Shown: positions 1 through 10,580, numbered from the stretch's first letter. The stretch is DNA of 64,000 nt from Zygaena filipendulae (GCA_907165275.2 OU015678.1:434001-498000), one strand, 5' to 3'. Translations and numbers: made by a program. The notes: generated by a model from the letters alone, not told the origin.

Positions 1-78
1 ATTGTTTCTCGCTGATTTGAATGAAACCTGCCCCGGGTCAATATTTGGAATATATATTTTTATCTTAAATATTTTCAG

Positions 79-180
79 ATGAAAATATTCCAAATGTTGA
101 CGGAATTGCTTCGGGAAATCTTCAGTTTGAGTCAGACTAAAGAGTTCCCGAGCGAATTCCGTAATTTATACCAGCTAGTT
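79..180 (+). other. Candidate exon (weak)
   Basis: A pyrimidine-rich tract ending in ATTTTCAG precedes base 79 and looks like a splice acceptor. One frame from 79 is open past 180, where CTAGTT|GTAAAT could be a donor. The frame starting at 81 reads ENIPNVDGIASGNLQFESD and then stops, which would fit a last exon. From about 139 on, the sequence (GAGTTCCCGAGCGAATTCCG) resembles the Helitron core found throughout the window, so the 3' part may be transposon-derived. Neither reading joins in phase to the candidate exon at 317. I do not recognise a product. Confidence 0.15.
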
Positions 181-316
181 GTAAATATTACTGTGTTTGT
201 TTGGCCGACTTTCAAATTCCGTAGGAGTAAAGAGTTATCATTATTTTTGATCGAGAACTGACTTCAGTTACCTAGAAGAAAACTAAATTTTATCCTTTTA
301 AATAATTAATTATCAG

Positions 317-552
317 AGGAATCCTGAGGATAAAACCGCGAGAAACCGCTCTTAAGAGTATTCTCTCCAGTTTCCATGAACTTTCGCGTCGCTGCAAATG
401 TGACCACACCCTGATCCGAGAAACGCTGTTCGGAGATAGCTCCCCTTCTCTCTCGCACCACATCAGCCACGTATCACTATCTTGCTCCAACGTACGCGTG
501 GACGCCAAAAAAAAGCTCCGCTGAACTTTTATATTTGGCAAGCGAACTTACG
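317..552 (+). pseudogene. Candidate internal exon, frame broken at an A8 run
   Basis: The segment is bounded by a good acceptor (T/A-rich tract then ATTATCAG|AGG) and a strong donor (TTACG|GTAAGTATAA). The frame with codons starting at 318 is open from the acceptor to a TGA at about 523 and reads like protein (for example LSRRCKCDHTLIRETLFGD). The run of eight A at 507-514 then shifts the reading into that TGA. With seven A the frame would stay open to the donor and end in phase 0. Either this is an assembly homopolymer error in a real exon, or an inactivated exon. The minus strand is also open here (541-290), which weakens the coding argument. The product is not recognised. Confidence 0.3.
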
Positions 553-849
553 GTAAGTATAATAATTTTGCAAGCACCCGGTTTTACTCGGCATATTTTA
601 AAGTTACTGGCATTGTCAGTGGATATTTAGTACGAGTTAAACCTAAAATCAGCAAACATTGCGAAAATATAACGCCATCTTGTGGCATATAGTAATAACT
701 ACTGTAGCAAAACCTCTTGCATAATTCTGACTTCTGAGTTAGTGACTAGAAAATTGTTTGGCCAATGTCAAGTTCTTGATCGGAGACAGAACAGTTTTAT
801 GAAAATGCCTGATGTAATTTTGAAGTCCATATAATTAAGACAAGACAGA
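553..849. other. No gene seen; possible intron
   Basis: This is AT-rich sequence after the donor at 553. It has no long ORF and no repeat family I recognise elsewhere in the window. It would be intron if the exon at 317-552 is real. Confidence 0.3.
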
Positions 850-1459
850 TTTTATTTTTATTTTATTTTATTTATTCAAAAGAACGACCAACAAAGCATA
901 CACCGTAACATTGGTTTGGTAGTGATACAATATAGGATATTATAATGAAAAAATTATGGCGCTGCCTCAATTATAGGTCGCCACAGCATGCACGAGAGAA
1001 AGAAGCAATAAATGTACACAAAATAAAAATACAAATTTACTCTTTCCAAACTCAAATGTAAGGGAACTATTTTAACGCATCATTGAACTTTTTTATTAGT
1101 AAATTGTTTAAATTTTCAGAAGAAACAGTTGAGTAAGAAGAACACAATCATTTAATAGTGTTAAGCACGGTAATTTTGAATTTTTGTAAAGTAAGTCCAA
1201 ATAAGTCGAGATCACATTTTTTTGAAAAAGAATTGTGTTGGGTTTGGAAACGATTAAGAGGCGAATGTTGTCCAAGATTTCTCTTAGAAGATTTTGGAAC
1301 AAATAAACAATAACGAGAAGGTCTAGGTAAACCTCGTGGAATATTAAAATTAATCTGCTGGAGTAAATCAGGGCAATCCAAGAGTCCATTCATTAATTTG
1401 TACAAATAGAGTGTTAGCTTTATAGATTTCGATAGCAAAAATATATCTAAAGACAACAC
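850..1459 (-). mobile_element. LINE 3' end (CR1/Jockey-like), truncated
   Basis: Read on the minus strand, an open frame of about 100 codons (1459-1148) has the look of the extreme C-terminus of a Jockey/CR1-type reverse transcriptase ORF (LYKLMNGLLDCPDLL, then a basic NLGQHSPLNRF segment). It is followed by a 3' untranslated stretch and an A-rich end, seen on the plus strand as TTTTATTTTATTTATT at about 850-875. Endonuclease and RT core domains are absent, so this is a typical 5'-truncated copy. The family assignment is from general resemblance. Confidence 0.55.
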
Positions 1460-2110
1460 GAGAAAACATACACATTAGAAATTCTTTTATTGAAGGCATT
1501 ATAGGATAACACAACACAACAACAACAATGCTGAGCGGAGACCTTTTTTGGTATAAATTAATGTATAAAAAAAATGTTAATTAGTACTAAGATTTTTACC
1601 AAAATAAACTTTTTTATTATTATTATTATTATTATTATAAGATCTATAGATTTCGCTAAACCATTTCCTGAGAACGATAAAGTGTCCAAGCGAATACCTA
1701 CATAAGGTTGGATATAATTTGTTTTTTTTTTATTAAAACGTAATCGTAAACAGCAGCAGGTATGTCGATAGCCAGAAATCCAATAAACAGGAGATGGCAT
1801 CTCGTTCGTTCTCTTAACATTACTTGGCACGCGGTCAACTATGCGTTCCAATAAACTCTGTGGCTATTAAATAAAAAAAGAGATAAATTACTCACAGGCA
1901 AATGTGAATGGAAGTGCACACTGCACAAGTGACTCGTTTGTCCTTTGCTGAACGCGACTTGATTAATTTAATTAACTTTAACTGAAGTTATAATCGTAGA
2001 TAGTTGTAACTTCATATAATGAAAATTGGGAAGTACCGAATACTTTTGATAATAATATGATTCTAGACATGCGGTAGCGTGTCAAGCCAAGTTCAAGCCA
2101 AAAGAACCGG
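1460..2110. other. Intergenic or intronic, with (ATT)n microsatellite
   Basis: An (ATT)n run lies at about 1612-1638. A minus-strand ORF across it gives a poly-Ile stretch, which is an artefact of the microsatellite. The segment at 1840-1880 ends in an A-rich TTAAATAAAAAAAG tail resembling a retroposon 3' end. No gene is supported. Confidence 0.5.
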
Positions 2111-2429
2111 TAATATTAGGTACCTACACGAACCATTTGGGACCACTTTTGACCCCCTTTATAACTCAAAAACTATTTCATATAAACACGTCAAACTTGG
2201 CTCATATATTAAAACTTGCAAGATACATAGATATTATGTGCTCCTTTTATAAACAACCATCAAACGATTATTTAGATATTAACGTCCAAAAATCTTCACA
2301 ACCAAGCTTAAGCTTAAATTTTGATTTTAAGCTTAATTTTTGATGGGATCTATATCTATATCGAGTTGTAGTATATAATGTAAGATTATTTGTTTTCCCA
2401 AATAAAATAAAATAAAATAAAATAAAAAA

Positions 2430-2727
2430 ATTATAAATCTGAAGAGTTTGTTTGGTTGAACGCGCTAATTTCATGAACAAATATTCTAATTGAAAAAATA
2501 TTTTTGTGTTGGATACTCCATTTATGGAGGAAGGCTATATAACTGAGAATGCCAAGGCTAGTCTACCACATGGACCCGGGACTTCAGACATGGACTTCAT
2601 ACCTTCTTTCGAACTGTTCAAAAATTGTTTGCTCAAGCAAAACTGCACTGTTCCATCAGATCTGCATCGTATCTTGTCCGTCAGCGCAAAATCGCCAAGT
2701 CAAATGTTATTTTTAATAACATAATGA
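2430..2727 (+). mobile_element. Repeat fragment carrying a 60-70-codon ORF
   Basis: The stretch 2436-2542 (GAAGAGTTTGTTTGGTTGAACGCGC and on to ATTTATGGAGGAAGGCTATA) resembles a very common lepidopteran dispersed repeat. A plus-strand ORF begins inside it and runs to a TAA at 2724, with protein-like composition in its second half (SDMDFIPSFELFKNCLL). Because its start lies in the repeat and no splice acceptor precedes it, I call it transposon-derived rather than a host exon. An (AAAAT)n tract at 2400-2425 precedes it. Confidence 0.35.
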
Positions 2728-2944
2728 CCCAAATATGTATATCAATAGGCAGATAGATATCTTATCGTCCTTAATATACAAGTACTTATATTATAATGCT
2801 GAAAATACATAGGTAATTTGTAAACGACCTTGGTGGTTATCGGTGGTCGACCAAAAAAGATTTACCGCAATTTGGGTAGGTACATTGTTGGTGCTAGGCA
2901 AGTGCGGGGAGATGATGTTGTGCTCCCGAAACTGCAAAATAACA

Positions 2945-3264
2945 GGCATTATGACAAGGTATAAAAATCAAGATACTATTTAGACCGTCAGTTAGATATT
3001 TAGGAAAAAAATAATCGACACGTATTTTTTGCTTTTTCAAATTATTAAAAAATACTTAGATAAAACGCATTCGAGTTTAGGAGTTTAGTTTAGGAGCTCG
3101 TGACGTCTTAAATAAGTGTACCTAGGCATGCAGAGGTCACGCAAAACTTCGACTGAATGTATCGCCGTTATTTTTTGATTGCGTAGCAAAAGTAAACATA
3201 CGCATCCGACGACGTGACACCCGACGGTCTAAAAACTAAAATTTAGTCAATAAGATTTTGGCCC
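2945..3264 (+). mobile_element. CRE-MITE copy 1 (diverged)
   Basis: This is a diverged member of the AT-flanked MITE family described at 53148-53477. It keeps TAGACCGTCAGTTAGA, ACACGTATTTTTTGCTTTTTC, GTGACGTCTT (an eroded CRE), ATCGCCGTTATTTTTTGATT and the right-end TAGTCAA...GCCCAT. Confidence 0.65.
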
Positions 3265-3629
3265 ATTCAGGGGAGTTCGCTAGGAAGAACGGGAGTCATC
3301 ATAGAACAAACTATTCATACCGAAATATAGAGATCCCGAGGGAGTGCTCATTTTCATTCACCCCTATTTTACATAATATTAATCAGCTATCCATTTCTTT
3401 TAAAATGAAATACCTATCTTGGAAAATGGTTTGATGATTTTTATTCCACACACGTAAGAGGCTTAGCTAGATAATATCAGATACCTAGTGCTTGCGTAGT
3501 TAAACAATACTTACCTATATAGATGTAGGTAAATGCAAGAGTGGATAAAGTAGGTACCTACATTATGACGTAATACGTCGTGGGGTACCTACATTAAAAT
3601 ACATTGAGACATTGTATTGGTTCATTTTG

Positions 3630-3985
3630 TGTATAAACTTGTCTGCCTGCGTCCGTGACGCCTCCGCAGGGCTCCAGCGGAAGACCAGCGCCGGGTGGTC
3701 CTTACAACCACCCGACTTATGCTGAGCTGGCCGCCTTTTTGTCACAACACGGTGTCTAATCACAATATTCAAATAAGTGTCTCCGTTATTTTAAGTAGGT
3801 GTCCGTTTCTCAGCCGTCGGATGGAGTCCGCCCACAGATCTTCGGCTGGCGGCGTCTGTCCGTCGGTTGAGAAGCGTACCCTCAATACCTGTTATATATA
3901 ATATGTTTAGTTGTTGTATACGTATGCTGTAAATCTTTGTGTTGTGTCAAATAAAGTTTTTTCAATTTCAATTTCAATTCAATTT
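3630..3985 (+). mobile_element. LINE 3' untranslated end
   Basis: A GC-richer stretch (CTCCAGCGGAAGACCAGCGCC, then CGTCGGATGGAGTCCGCCCACAG) ends in GTTGTGTCAAATAAAGTTTTTTCAATTTCAATTTC. The same AATAAA-containing terminus recurs at 31927-31965. This is the usual form of a CR1-type LINE 3' end with a polyadenylation-like signal. No RT domain is present. ORFs on both strands across it are not convincing genes. Confidence 0.5.
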
Positions 3986-4137
3986 ATAATGATAAATAAT
4001 GGATGCAGACTGCATCCAACGTTAAGCTCAAAAACATTATGGCATTCTCTAGTGCCATTCATAGATTTACTTATATCTATACAAGCTTAAACTTTATTCT
4101 ATACACCTTGGAAAGAGCATTTTTTACATCGGCTATA

Positions 4138-4295
4138 ATCTATACTATAATAAAAATAAATCGCCAAATGTGTTATTGACGGGACTTTCACTCCTAATTA
4201 GCTGATTTTATAAGGAATACATTCTTTCCTTACTACTTTGGAGTTCCAGCGAGAATTCCGCAACTCACGCGTGTGAAACCGCGGCGCACAGCTAG
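4138..4295 (+). mobile_element. Helitron-like element, non-autonomous
   Basis: It has the family core (ACGGGACTTTCACT, then GGAGTTCCAGCGAGAATTCC), a subterminal GTGTGAAACCGC hairpin and the CAGCTAG end. There is no Rep/helicase coding. Confidence 0.6.
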
Positions 4296-4459
4296 TAAAA
4301 TATAAAATCAAAGTATAACTTATTCAAATCATGATTGTCTTAGACTAGGTAAGGAAGGCTCCAGTATAGAGCTCTGTGGCATGCCCATAGTAACTAGCGA
4401 TCTGGGAGACAACTCTCCATTCACGTTCAACCAATAAACTCTACCTTTGTCGTTTATAC

Positions 4460-4653
4460 CAATATTATAAAGAGGAAAGATTTTATTTTTTGTTTGTTTG
4501 TTTGTTACGATTTTACTCAAAAACTATTTCAAAAATTACGGATTTCAAAAATTCTTTCACCATTAGAAAGCTACACTATCCCTGAGTAACATACGCTATA
4601 TTGTAATCTGGAACTCCTGCGGGAACTTCGAAATTAACGCGGGGAACAGCTAG
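4460..4653 (+). mobile_element. Helitron-like element, non-autonomous
   Basis: It starts near AATATTATAAAGAGG, contains the TTTGTTTGTTTGTTACG tract and GGAACTCCTGCGGGAACTTC, and ends ACGCGGGGAACAGCTAG. The 3' hairpin is damaged. Confidence 0.6.
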
Positions 4654-4893
4654 TATTTTCATAACATAGCTAGTAATTTCTCATTTCATAGTTGTGTGTG
4701 GTGTTTATGAGCCTGACTGTGTTTTATGTACCTACGCTATCAAAGGTTCCAGTTTTGGTGCAAATTAACTTATCACATACCTACAGCTACTAAACAATTA
4801 CCAAAATCCAAAATACTTCTTTGGTCCGTTGCTACAAATAACTTTTTTTTTACATAAATTACTTAGTTGCCTAGAAGTAAATTTATTAGATTA

Positions 4894-5111
4894 CTAGTTG
4901 TAGCCTGCGATTTCACTCGCGTTAATTGCAGAGTTCCCGCGGAAATTCCGGGATGAAAAGTACCCTATGTGTTAATCTGATGAAAAGCTATATTATTGTA
5001 AAGTGTCATTTAAATCCATCCAGTAGTTTTTGCGTGAAAGAGTAACAAACATCCATCCATCCATCCATCCATACATTCTTACAAACTTTTGCGTTTATAA
5101 TATTAGTAGGA
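4894..5111 (-). mobile_element. Helitron-like element with (CATC)n, minus orientation
   Basis: Read on the minus strand it begins TCCTACTAATATTATAAACG, carries an ATGG/CATC microsatellite (plus-strand 5049-5072), the GGAATTTCCGCGGGAACTC core and ends in CTAG. This is close to the copy at 8232-8448, which has the same microsatellite position. Confidence 0.75.
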
Positions 5112-5144
5112 TGTTCTTCATAAATACTTTGACAGTCAAAAAGT

Positions 5145-5245
5145 AGACATAGACATAGAGAAATCTTTATTCGGCATCACACAAAATTAAAAAAATATAT
5201 GATAAGTAATCGATTCTTAAAAATATATATGATAAGTAATCGATT
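5145..5245 (-). repeat. Retroposon tail plus a ~32-bp direct duplication
   Basis: GACATAGACATAGAGAAATC...TTCGGCATCACAC is the reverse of the tail at 29425-29455 (GCCGAATAAAGATTTGTCTATG). It is followed by two copies of ATATGATAAGTAATCGATTC about 32 bp apart. Confidence 0.5.
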
Positions 5246-5299
5246 CCTTGTGTCCCATTTTCTTCCCTCCGAAATGTAGCGCTGTCAAAAATAAATCAA

Positions 5300-5577
5300 A
5301 AATTTAAGCGTGGAATGTGCAATGGCGCACGCTGATTGGCCCGAGCATTTTCTTCTACAAGTGGGGGCCCGAGGCAAGGGCCTGCGACCAGACAGCCGCG
5401 ACGCAATAAAAAAAAAACCACCGTCGTTTATCTACGGCACACATAACATAGAGCGCGTCCGGTTTCTGGTCTAGGATAGTTTATATAGCGAGTGGTTGGC
5501 CGAAGGGCCGCGGGTGGCGCTTCCAGTGGCGCCAATCGCGGCCCGGGCCCACGGTGGAGTGACGTCACGACTGGCAG
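5300..5577 (+). promoter_or_regulatory. GC-rich promoter-like island (candidate)
   Basis: This block is far more GC- and CpG-rich than its surroundings and matches no repeat seen elsewhere in the window. It holds an inverted CCAAT (ATTGG at 5335), a TATA-like TTTATATAG at about 5480-5488, a CCAAT at 5532 and a perfect CRE palindrome TGACGTCA at 5560-5567. A possible donor (GGCAG|GTAGGC) falls at 5577/5578. It could be a promoter and short first exon, or a GC-rich repeat with no other copy here. No coding start is evident. Confidence 0.25.
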
Positions 5578-5676
5578 GTAGGCCGTAGGACACGTCTCGG
5601 AATGTCAGTTTAAAAAAGTGTTGCCACCTATTTACATATTTGTTTAAATCGTCGGATACATTCTTAGTTTGAATGG

Positions 5677-6034
5677 GCGGGCATGTTGACTATAAATTTT
5701 AATTTTTAGTCCGTCTTGTACATTACTAAAAAATATCGGACACGTTTTTTTTCTTTTTTTACGTAATCAAAAAATAACGGCGATACATTGAGTTGAAATT
5801 CCGTGTGACGTCACACCTATAGGTACACTTTATACTTAGTTATGACGTCGCGACCACCCAGTCCTAAATTTTAATGAGTTTTATCCAAGTATTTTTTCCA
5901 TCATTCTAAAGCAAAACATACATGTCTACCTATTATTACCTATTATTATTATTATTATTATTATTATTGTTACTATCTAAAGGACTCAATAGAATTTTGA
6001 TTTTTATATCATCATTATATTTTGTCATCATGCC
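5677..6034 (-). mobile_element. CRE-MITE copy 2, with internal (ATT)n
   Basis: It runs from GGGCATGTTGACTATAAATT to GTCATCATGCCC|AT. It keeps TGTGACGTCACACC and a second, damaged TATGACGTCGCG site. An (ATT)n microsatellite at about 5930-5968 has expanded inside it. Confidence 0.8.
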
Positions 6035-6146
6035 CATTGACGGGGGATTCAACCAAAGTGTTCAAATCTATGTAAGTAGATACTGTTCATCTTATAAGTA
6101 GGATACATTATGTAAGTCTAACTATTGTAAGCCTAAAGAAAGAAGA

Positions 6147-7034
6147 AATCCCAACAAAAACATTTTCATGTAAAATGTTGCCAAGACGAGACCATATGCC
6201 AGCACTTTCAAAAAGTTATCAGATCTTATGTAGAGCCAAGCTTCTAACTCTACACGCCTTAACTCTACAAGGTCTAACTTCACAAACTCTACACCTTAGC
6301 CAAAATATGTGGCTTGACCATTTCGCTACATTCACATGGCCCTTAGGCCCTAAGGTGAAAAATTGGTCCATTTTTCATTACTTTTCTGTTATATAATAAT
6401 AGTTCTTTGTAGTAACGAAACGGCCAAGCCACATATTTTGGCTAAGGTGTAGAGTTTGTGAAGTTAGACCTTGTAGAGTTAAGGCGTGTAGAGTTAGAAG
6501 CTTGGCTCTACATAAGATCTGATAACTTTTTGAAAGTGCTGGCATATGGTCTCGTCTTGGCAACATTTTACATGAAAATGTTTTTGTTGGGATTTCATTT
6601 CTTTTTGTAAGTCAAAATTGCAGAAGTCTCATACAAACTTCCATCCCCTAATTTAAGGGGTTGGGAGATAAAAGTTACAAGTTTTATAATTTTTTTGTTG
6701 TTTGTTTACTAATACTAGCTTACATACCAAATTTCAGCTTTCTAGGACATTAGGAAGTACCCTAAGAATTTTGATGATCATCAGTGAGTCAGTGACGAAA
6801 TCGAGGTTTTTTAGATATCAATAAAATCTAAAGGATGGGAGCTATACAATTAAAACTTTATACATTTAATAAGTCTGCTATTGACAACATATTCCGAAAA
6901 TTTTGTTTATCTGGTATAATCCAGACCCAAGTTACAAGGGTTCAAAAAAACGACGAAACGCTTCGAGAAAAGGTAGGTAGTGCCCTTGCGCTTTGCTGGC
7001 TCGTCTTGGCGGGGGCACTACCGTGCCCCCAGAT
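6147..7034 (+). mobile_element. Foldback element, copy A
   Basis: The first ~450 bp form a long palindrome. An arm at 6147-6330 is repeated inverted at 6413-6595, around a spacer of about 82 bp. Each arm encodes the same short peptide on opposite strands (starting MLPRRDHMPALSKSYQ), which follows from the palindrome and is not a gene. A non-palindromic ~440-bp body follows and ends in a strong hairpin (GGGGGCAC-TAC-GTGCCCCC) at about 7011-7032. A nearly identical inverted copy lies at 46985-47867. A terminal hairpin is known from Helitron-like elements, but the superfamily is uncertain. Confidence 0.75.
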
Positions 7035-8157
7035 AATTAAATTAGATTGTTTAGAACCATAATTATGTATTACATGTGAGATATATTGTGTTTTCACGTG
7101 ATCGCCAAGCCAATCAATCTATTTAAAACATAAAAGATGTTTAAATTTGATATGGTCACTATAAAAATGTTATTAGATTAGCTTATAACATGATAACTTT
7201 AGACAGAAGGACCCTTAAGTAGGCACTGGTATTACATTGATCTCACAACTTTTTACTGTAGTAGAACTGAGTTGCGAGACTTGGGACTTTTTTACAAGTT
7301 TGTTTTTGATGGGATAATCATCTTTCCAAAGACTACAAATTTTTTAACCGTCTCCAAATTTTATATTAACCTAACCTATATTTACCCGAAATACTCTGTG
7401 AGACACCTCGGCGCCTCAGATTGATAATATTAAACATTCTAATCGCGTTATCATAATATGATAATGCTATCTAACCGAGCGAGGAGCGTCGGACCTTTGC
7501 CGTTGAAAGTGTCACAGACATGGTTGTCAACGGACTTTGCTTACACGTGTATTCGAAAAAAAACCAACGACAAAAAATATTTTCACGTAAATAAGAGGTA
7601 TTTGTACATTTTACAGGCTCTCCATCTTGATTCCGATTAGATTTGCGTTGATATATCATCAGAGCCTCATAAACTTTTCAAGTAATTTTCTTTTGACGCA
7701 ACTGAAATTCTCTCTTTAAAAATTACATTGACATTTTATATCTTCTTCTTCTTTTTTTTTCAATATGGCAACAGACGCCTGCACTATTCATGCCAATGTC
7801 AGTCAGAGAAAACAGAGGATAATTACAAAAAACAAATAAGTATTTGTTACGACAGAATATGAACAAATTCAGAAAGATTGTTGTCATAATTCATAAGAAG
7901 CGGGCTATACTAAAAATATTATAAAACTACACAGTAATACAGAAGGGGCAAGAAATAAGATGACATTATATGTCAAAATTAACTAAATTCACCGTACTGT
8001 AGAGATTGTCGATATGATAAGAAATTGTTGCTAGGTAACACAACACTTTGGGTGACGTCACCGTGACGGAAATGCGCAATCTGTTTCCGCTTAGTGATAT
8101 AACTTTTTTATTGTCATTTAACAGTCATAGCTATCAGTCTCTATCGAGTTCTTTCTT
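7035..8157. other. No gene seen
   Basis: This is AT-rich sequence. A small ORF at 7458-7640 and its antisense partner show no recognisable domain or splice context. There is a TTCTTCTTCTTTTTTTTTC tract at 7743-7762. No repeat family from elsewhere in the window is obvious. Confidence 0.4.
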
Positions 8158-8215
8158 TCTTCTTTTTTATGGACTTTCGCATATAATGCATTTAGCCAGT
8201 TTCAAGTATAATTAG
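8158..8215 (-). repeat. Short dispersed repeat next to a Helitron
   Basis: TTATGGACTTTCGCATATAATGC and TAGCCAGTTTCAAGTA recur inverted at about 61945-62005 and, more diverged, at 17950-18010. All three copies adjoin a Helitron or MITE end, and two are beside an AAGA-type tract. Confidence 0.5.
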
Positions 8216-8231
8216 GTAATTAGATCAATAT

Positions 8232-8448
8232 ATTTTCGCGGTTTCACCTGCGTTAATTTCGGAGTTCCCGCGGGAATTCCGGGATAAAAAGTAATCTATG
8301 TGTTAATCTGATGTATAAGCTATATTATTGTAAAGTTTCATTTAAATCTATTCAGTAGTTTTTGCATGAAAGAGTAACCATCCATCCATCCATCCATCCA
8401 TCCATCCATGCATACTTACAAACTTTCGCATTTATAATATTAGTAGGA
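8232..8448 (-). mobile_element. Helitron-like element with (CATC)n, minus orientation
   Basis: This is the same subfamily as 4894-5111: CGGTTTCACCTGCGTTAATTTC, GAGTTCCCGCGGGAATTCC, a CATC microsatellite at 8380-8408, and ATTTATAATATTAGTAGGA at the 5' end (minus). The CTAG end has been lost. Confidence 0.75.
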
Positions 8449-8722
8449 TGTATTTTCTATTAAAATGCTTCTTTGTACGGTTTCAAATAATTGTAAGCCA
8501 CGGTAGGTACTATAGCTTGCAAGAACTTTCTCGGAGCTCTTGGAGGAAACCGAAGAAATCAGCTCGAAATGTCATAATACCTTCTTGAGCACATAAAAAA
8601 CCGTCACTGTGAAAATTATTGTCCAATATAACACCTTATAATACAACAAATCCATTTATAACCATTTTTTATCGATATGAAAATAAATGACCGAACCGCC
8701 ATCTTTGATTTCCGCCAAAAAA
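8449..8722 (+). repeat. Dispersed repeat, inverted copy at 61352-61630
   Basis: It shares blocks such as GAACTTTCTCGGAGCTCTTGG, ACCGTCACTGTGAAAATTA and AACCGCCATCTTTGATT with the reverse complement of 61352-61630. A degraded third copy may lie at about 48855-48990 (CCAAGAGCTCCGAGCAAG). Termini are not defined, and the left end abuts the Helitron at 8448. Confidence 0.6.
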
Positions 8723-8919
8723 CTCCTCTATTGAATTTACGATCTGTGGTTACGTCAAAGAAGAAAAACTTTTTCCACCGTTGGTAACTTAAACAAACTC
8801 GAGAACTAAGTCAGTTGTATAGGCGGATTAGTATTCCGCATTTTACCAAGAATATTTGTTTACTTTGAGTCTGGATGTTAAGTATGTGGGTATCATAAGT
8901 ATACAGTACACAATTGCAA

Positions 8920-9399
8920 AATAGTACATTGTTATCCTAGGGGTGAAAGTAACTTATTTAGTCCCGAGACGGGGTTTGGCACCCGAGCGTAGCGAGGGCG
9001 CCAATAGATCGAGGGACTAAATAAGTCTTTCTCCCGAGGGTAACACTGTGCTTTTCATTACGAATGCAAGGAAAGTCAAAATAAAAATAGGAATTAGCTA
9101 AAGAAAAAATGAGTGAAGATCGGATAGTCGCTTGACACTTTCCCACCTATTTCTTTTTCTTTGGCCGGCTAGCTATTCAGCCAGTATTTTTTATTTACAT
9201 TGTGGCGACCTAAAAAAATATTTTCTTTAATTATTAAGTATTAATTAAAGAAAATAAAAAAATATAAATAGGAATTAGCTTAAGAAAAAGTGAGTGAATT
9301 TTATTTTAATTAATACCTACTTAAACTTTACGTTATTTCAATTTTACATCGCGCTGGCTGTATAGAAAGTTGAAACATGGTTCAATAGAAATGTGAAAA
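8920..9399 (-). mobile_element. ~600-bp repeat family, left part, interrupted
   Basis: This is the same family as 18055-18648, in reverse: TAGTACATTGTTATCCTAGG, the GGCGACCTAAAAAAATATTTTC block, and CATGGTTCAATAGAAATGTGAAAA. It is interrupted after 9399 by the foldback element 9400-10666 and resumes at 10671 with ATAGACCTAGTTTTTT. Confidence 0.75.
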
Positions 9400-10580
9400 C
9401 AAATTTTTAACAAAAAAATTAAAACCGACTTCCAAAAACACAAATCTAAAAAAGCTAAAAATAACAAAATACCGATTTATTCCAAAAGACAAAAACACAC
9501 GTAATATTATTATTGGTTTGTGCTACCACTGATCGGTTTGAATTCGGTGACAAACCCGCTGGTGTCTGCCCACTTGAGTTGTTTTGCTCACGAAGAGCTG
9601 GTGGCAGGAGTCGACTTAGCCCACCTACCCCCTCCATATTTGGCTTGTCACCGACTTCATACCGATCAGTGGTAGCACAAACCAATAATAATATTACATG
9701 TGTTTTTGTCTTTTGGAATAAATCGGTATTTTGTTATTTTTAGCTTTTTTAGATTTGTGTTTTTGGAAGTCGGTTTTAATTTTTTTGTTAAAAATTTGTT
9801 TATTTCTTGCTTTTTAGTGAGTCGGTTTGTAATTTATCTAAGTTACATTAGCCTACTGTCAACTACTCATAACCTTTTACAAAATATTGCTTTTCCCGAT
9901 GCAGGGACGTTAATTTTTGAGGAGTTCTGCTGGTACACCACCATCAGTTCCACTTCACCATGTACATTGCGACGAACATAAATTGTTTAGAAACCACATT
10001 AAAGTTAACGAATCAGAATCTGTGAAATACCTATTATTTAGTAGTTCCGATGACCATCTGCGGTCTTCATCATCAGTTCCACTTCTTCAAATTTTACTTT
10101 CCAAAAGCAAATAAATGATTTACTTTAAAAAATATCCAAATCGCCATAGGTGTGCCTATAAATTTTGAAGAGTTCCCTCGATTTCTCCAAGATTCCACCA
10201 TCAGATCCTGACTTGGTGACAATGTGACCAATTCGGAAGTATCCCCTTTCAAACAAAAAAACAATTTTCCAAATCTCTCTTACTAGAACCCTTGAAATAC
10301 GTATTATTGTTGAGTAGTTCCGATGACCATCTGTGGTCTTCATCATCAGTTCCACTTCTTAAAATTTTGCTTTTCGAAAGCAAATGAACGATTTACTATA
10401 AAAAATACCCAAATCGCTATAGGTGTGCCTATAATTTTTGAAGAGTTCCCTCGATTTCTCCAAGATCCCATCATCAGATCCCGACTTGGTGGCAATGGGA
10501 CCTAATTGGGAGTATACCCTTTCAAACAAAAAAAGAATTTTTGAAATCGGTCCAACCGTCTTCGAGTAATCGGTGAACAT

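Noticed and set aside
2506..2724. 72-codon plus-strand ORF as a host last exon
   Set aside because: Its start lies in a common lepidopteran repeat, with no splice acceptor upstream. Kept only as a repeat fragment.
6175..6396. ORFs starting MLPRRDHMPALSK at 6175, 6378 and 47453
   Set aside because: They are identical because they are arms of palindromes in foldback elements, not conserved genes.
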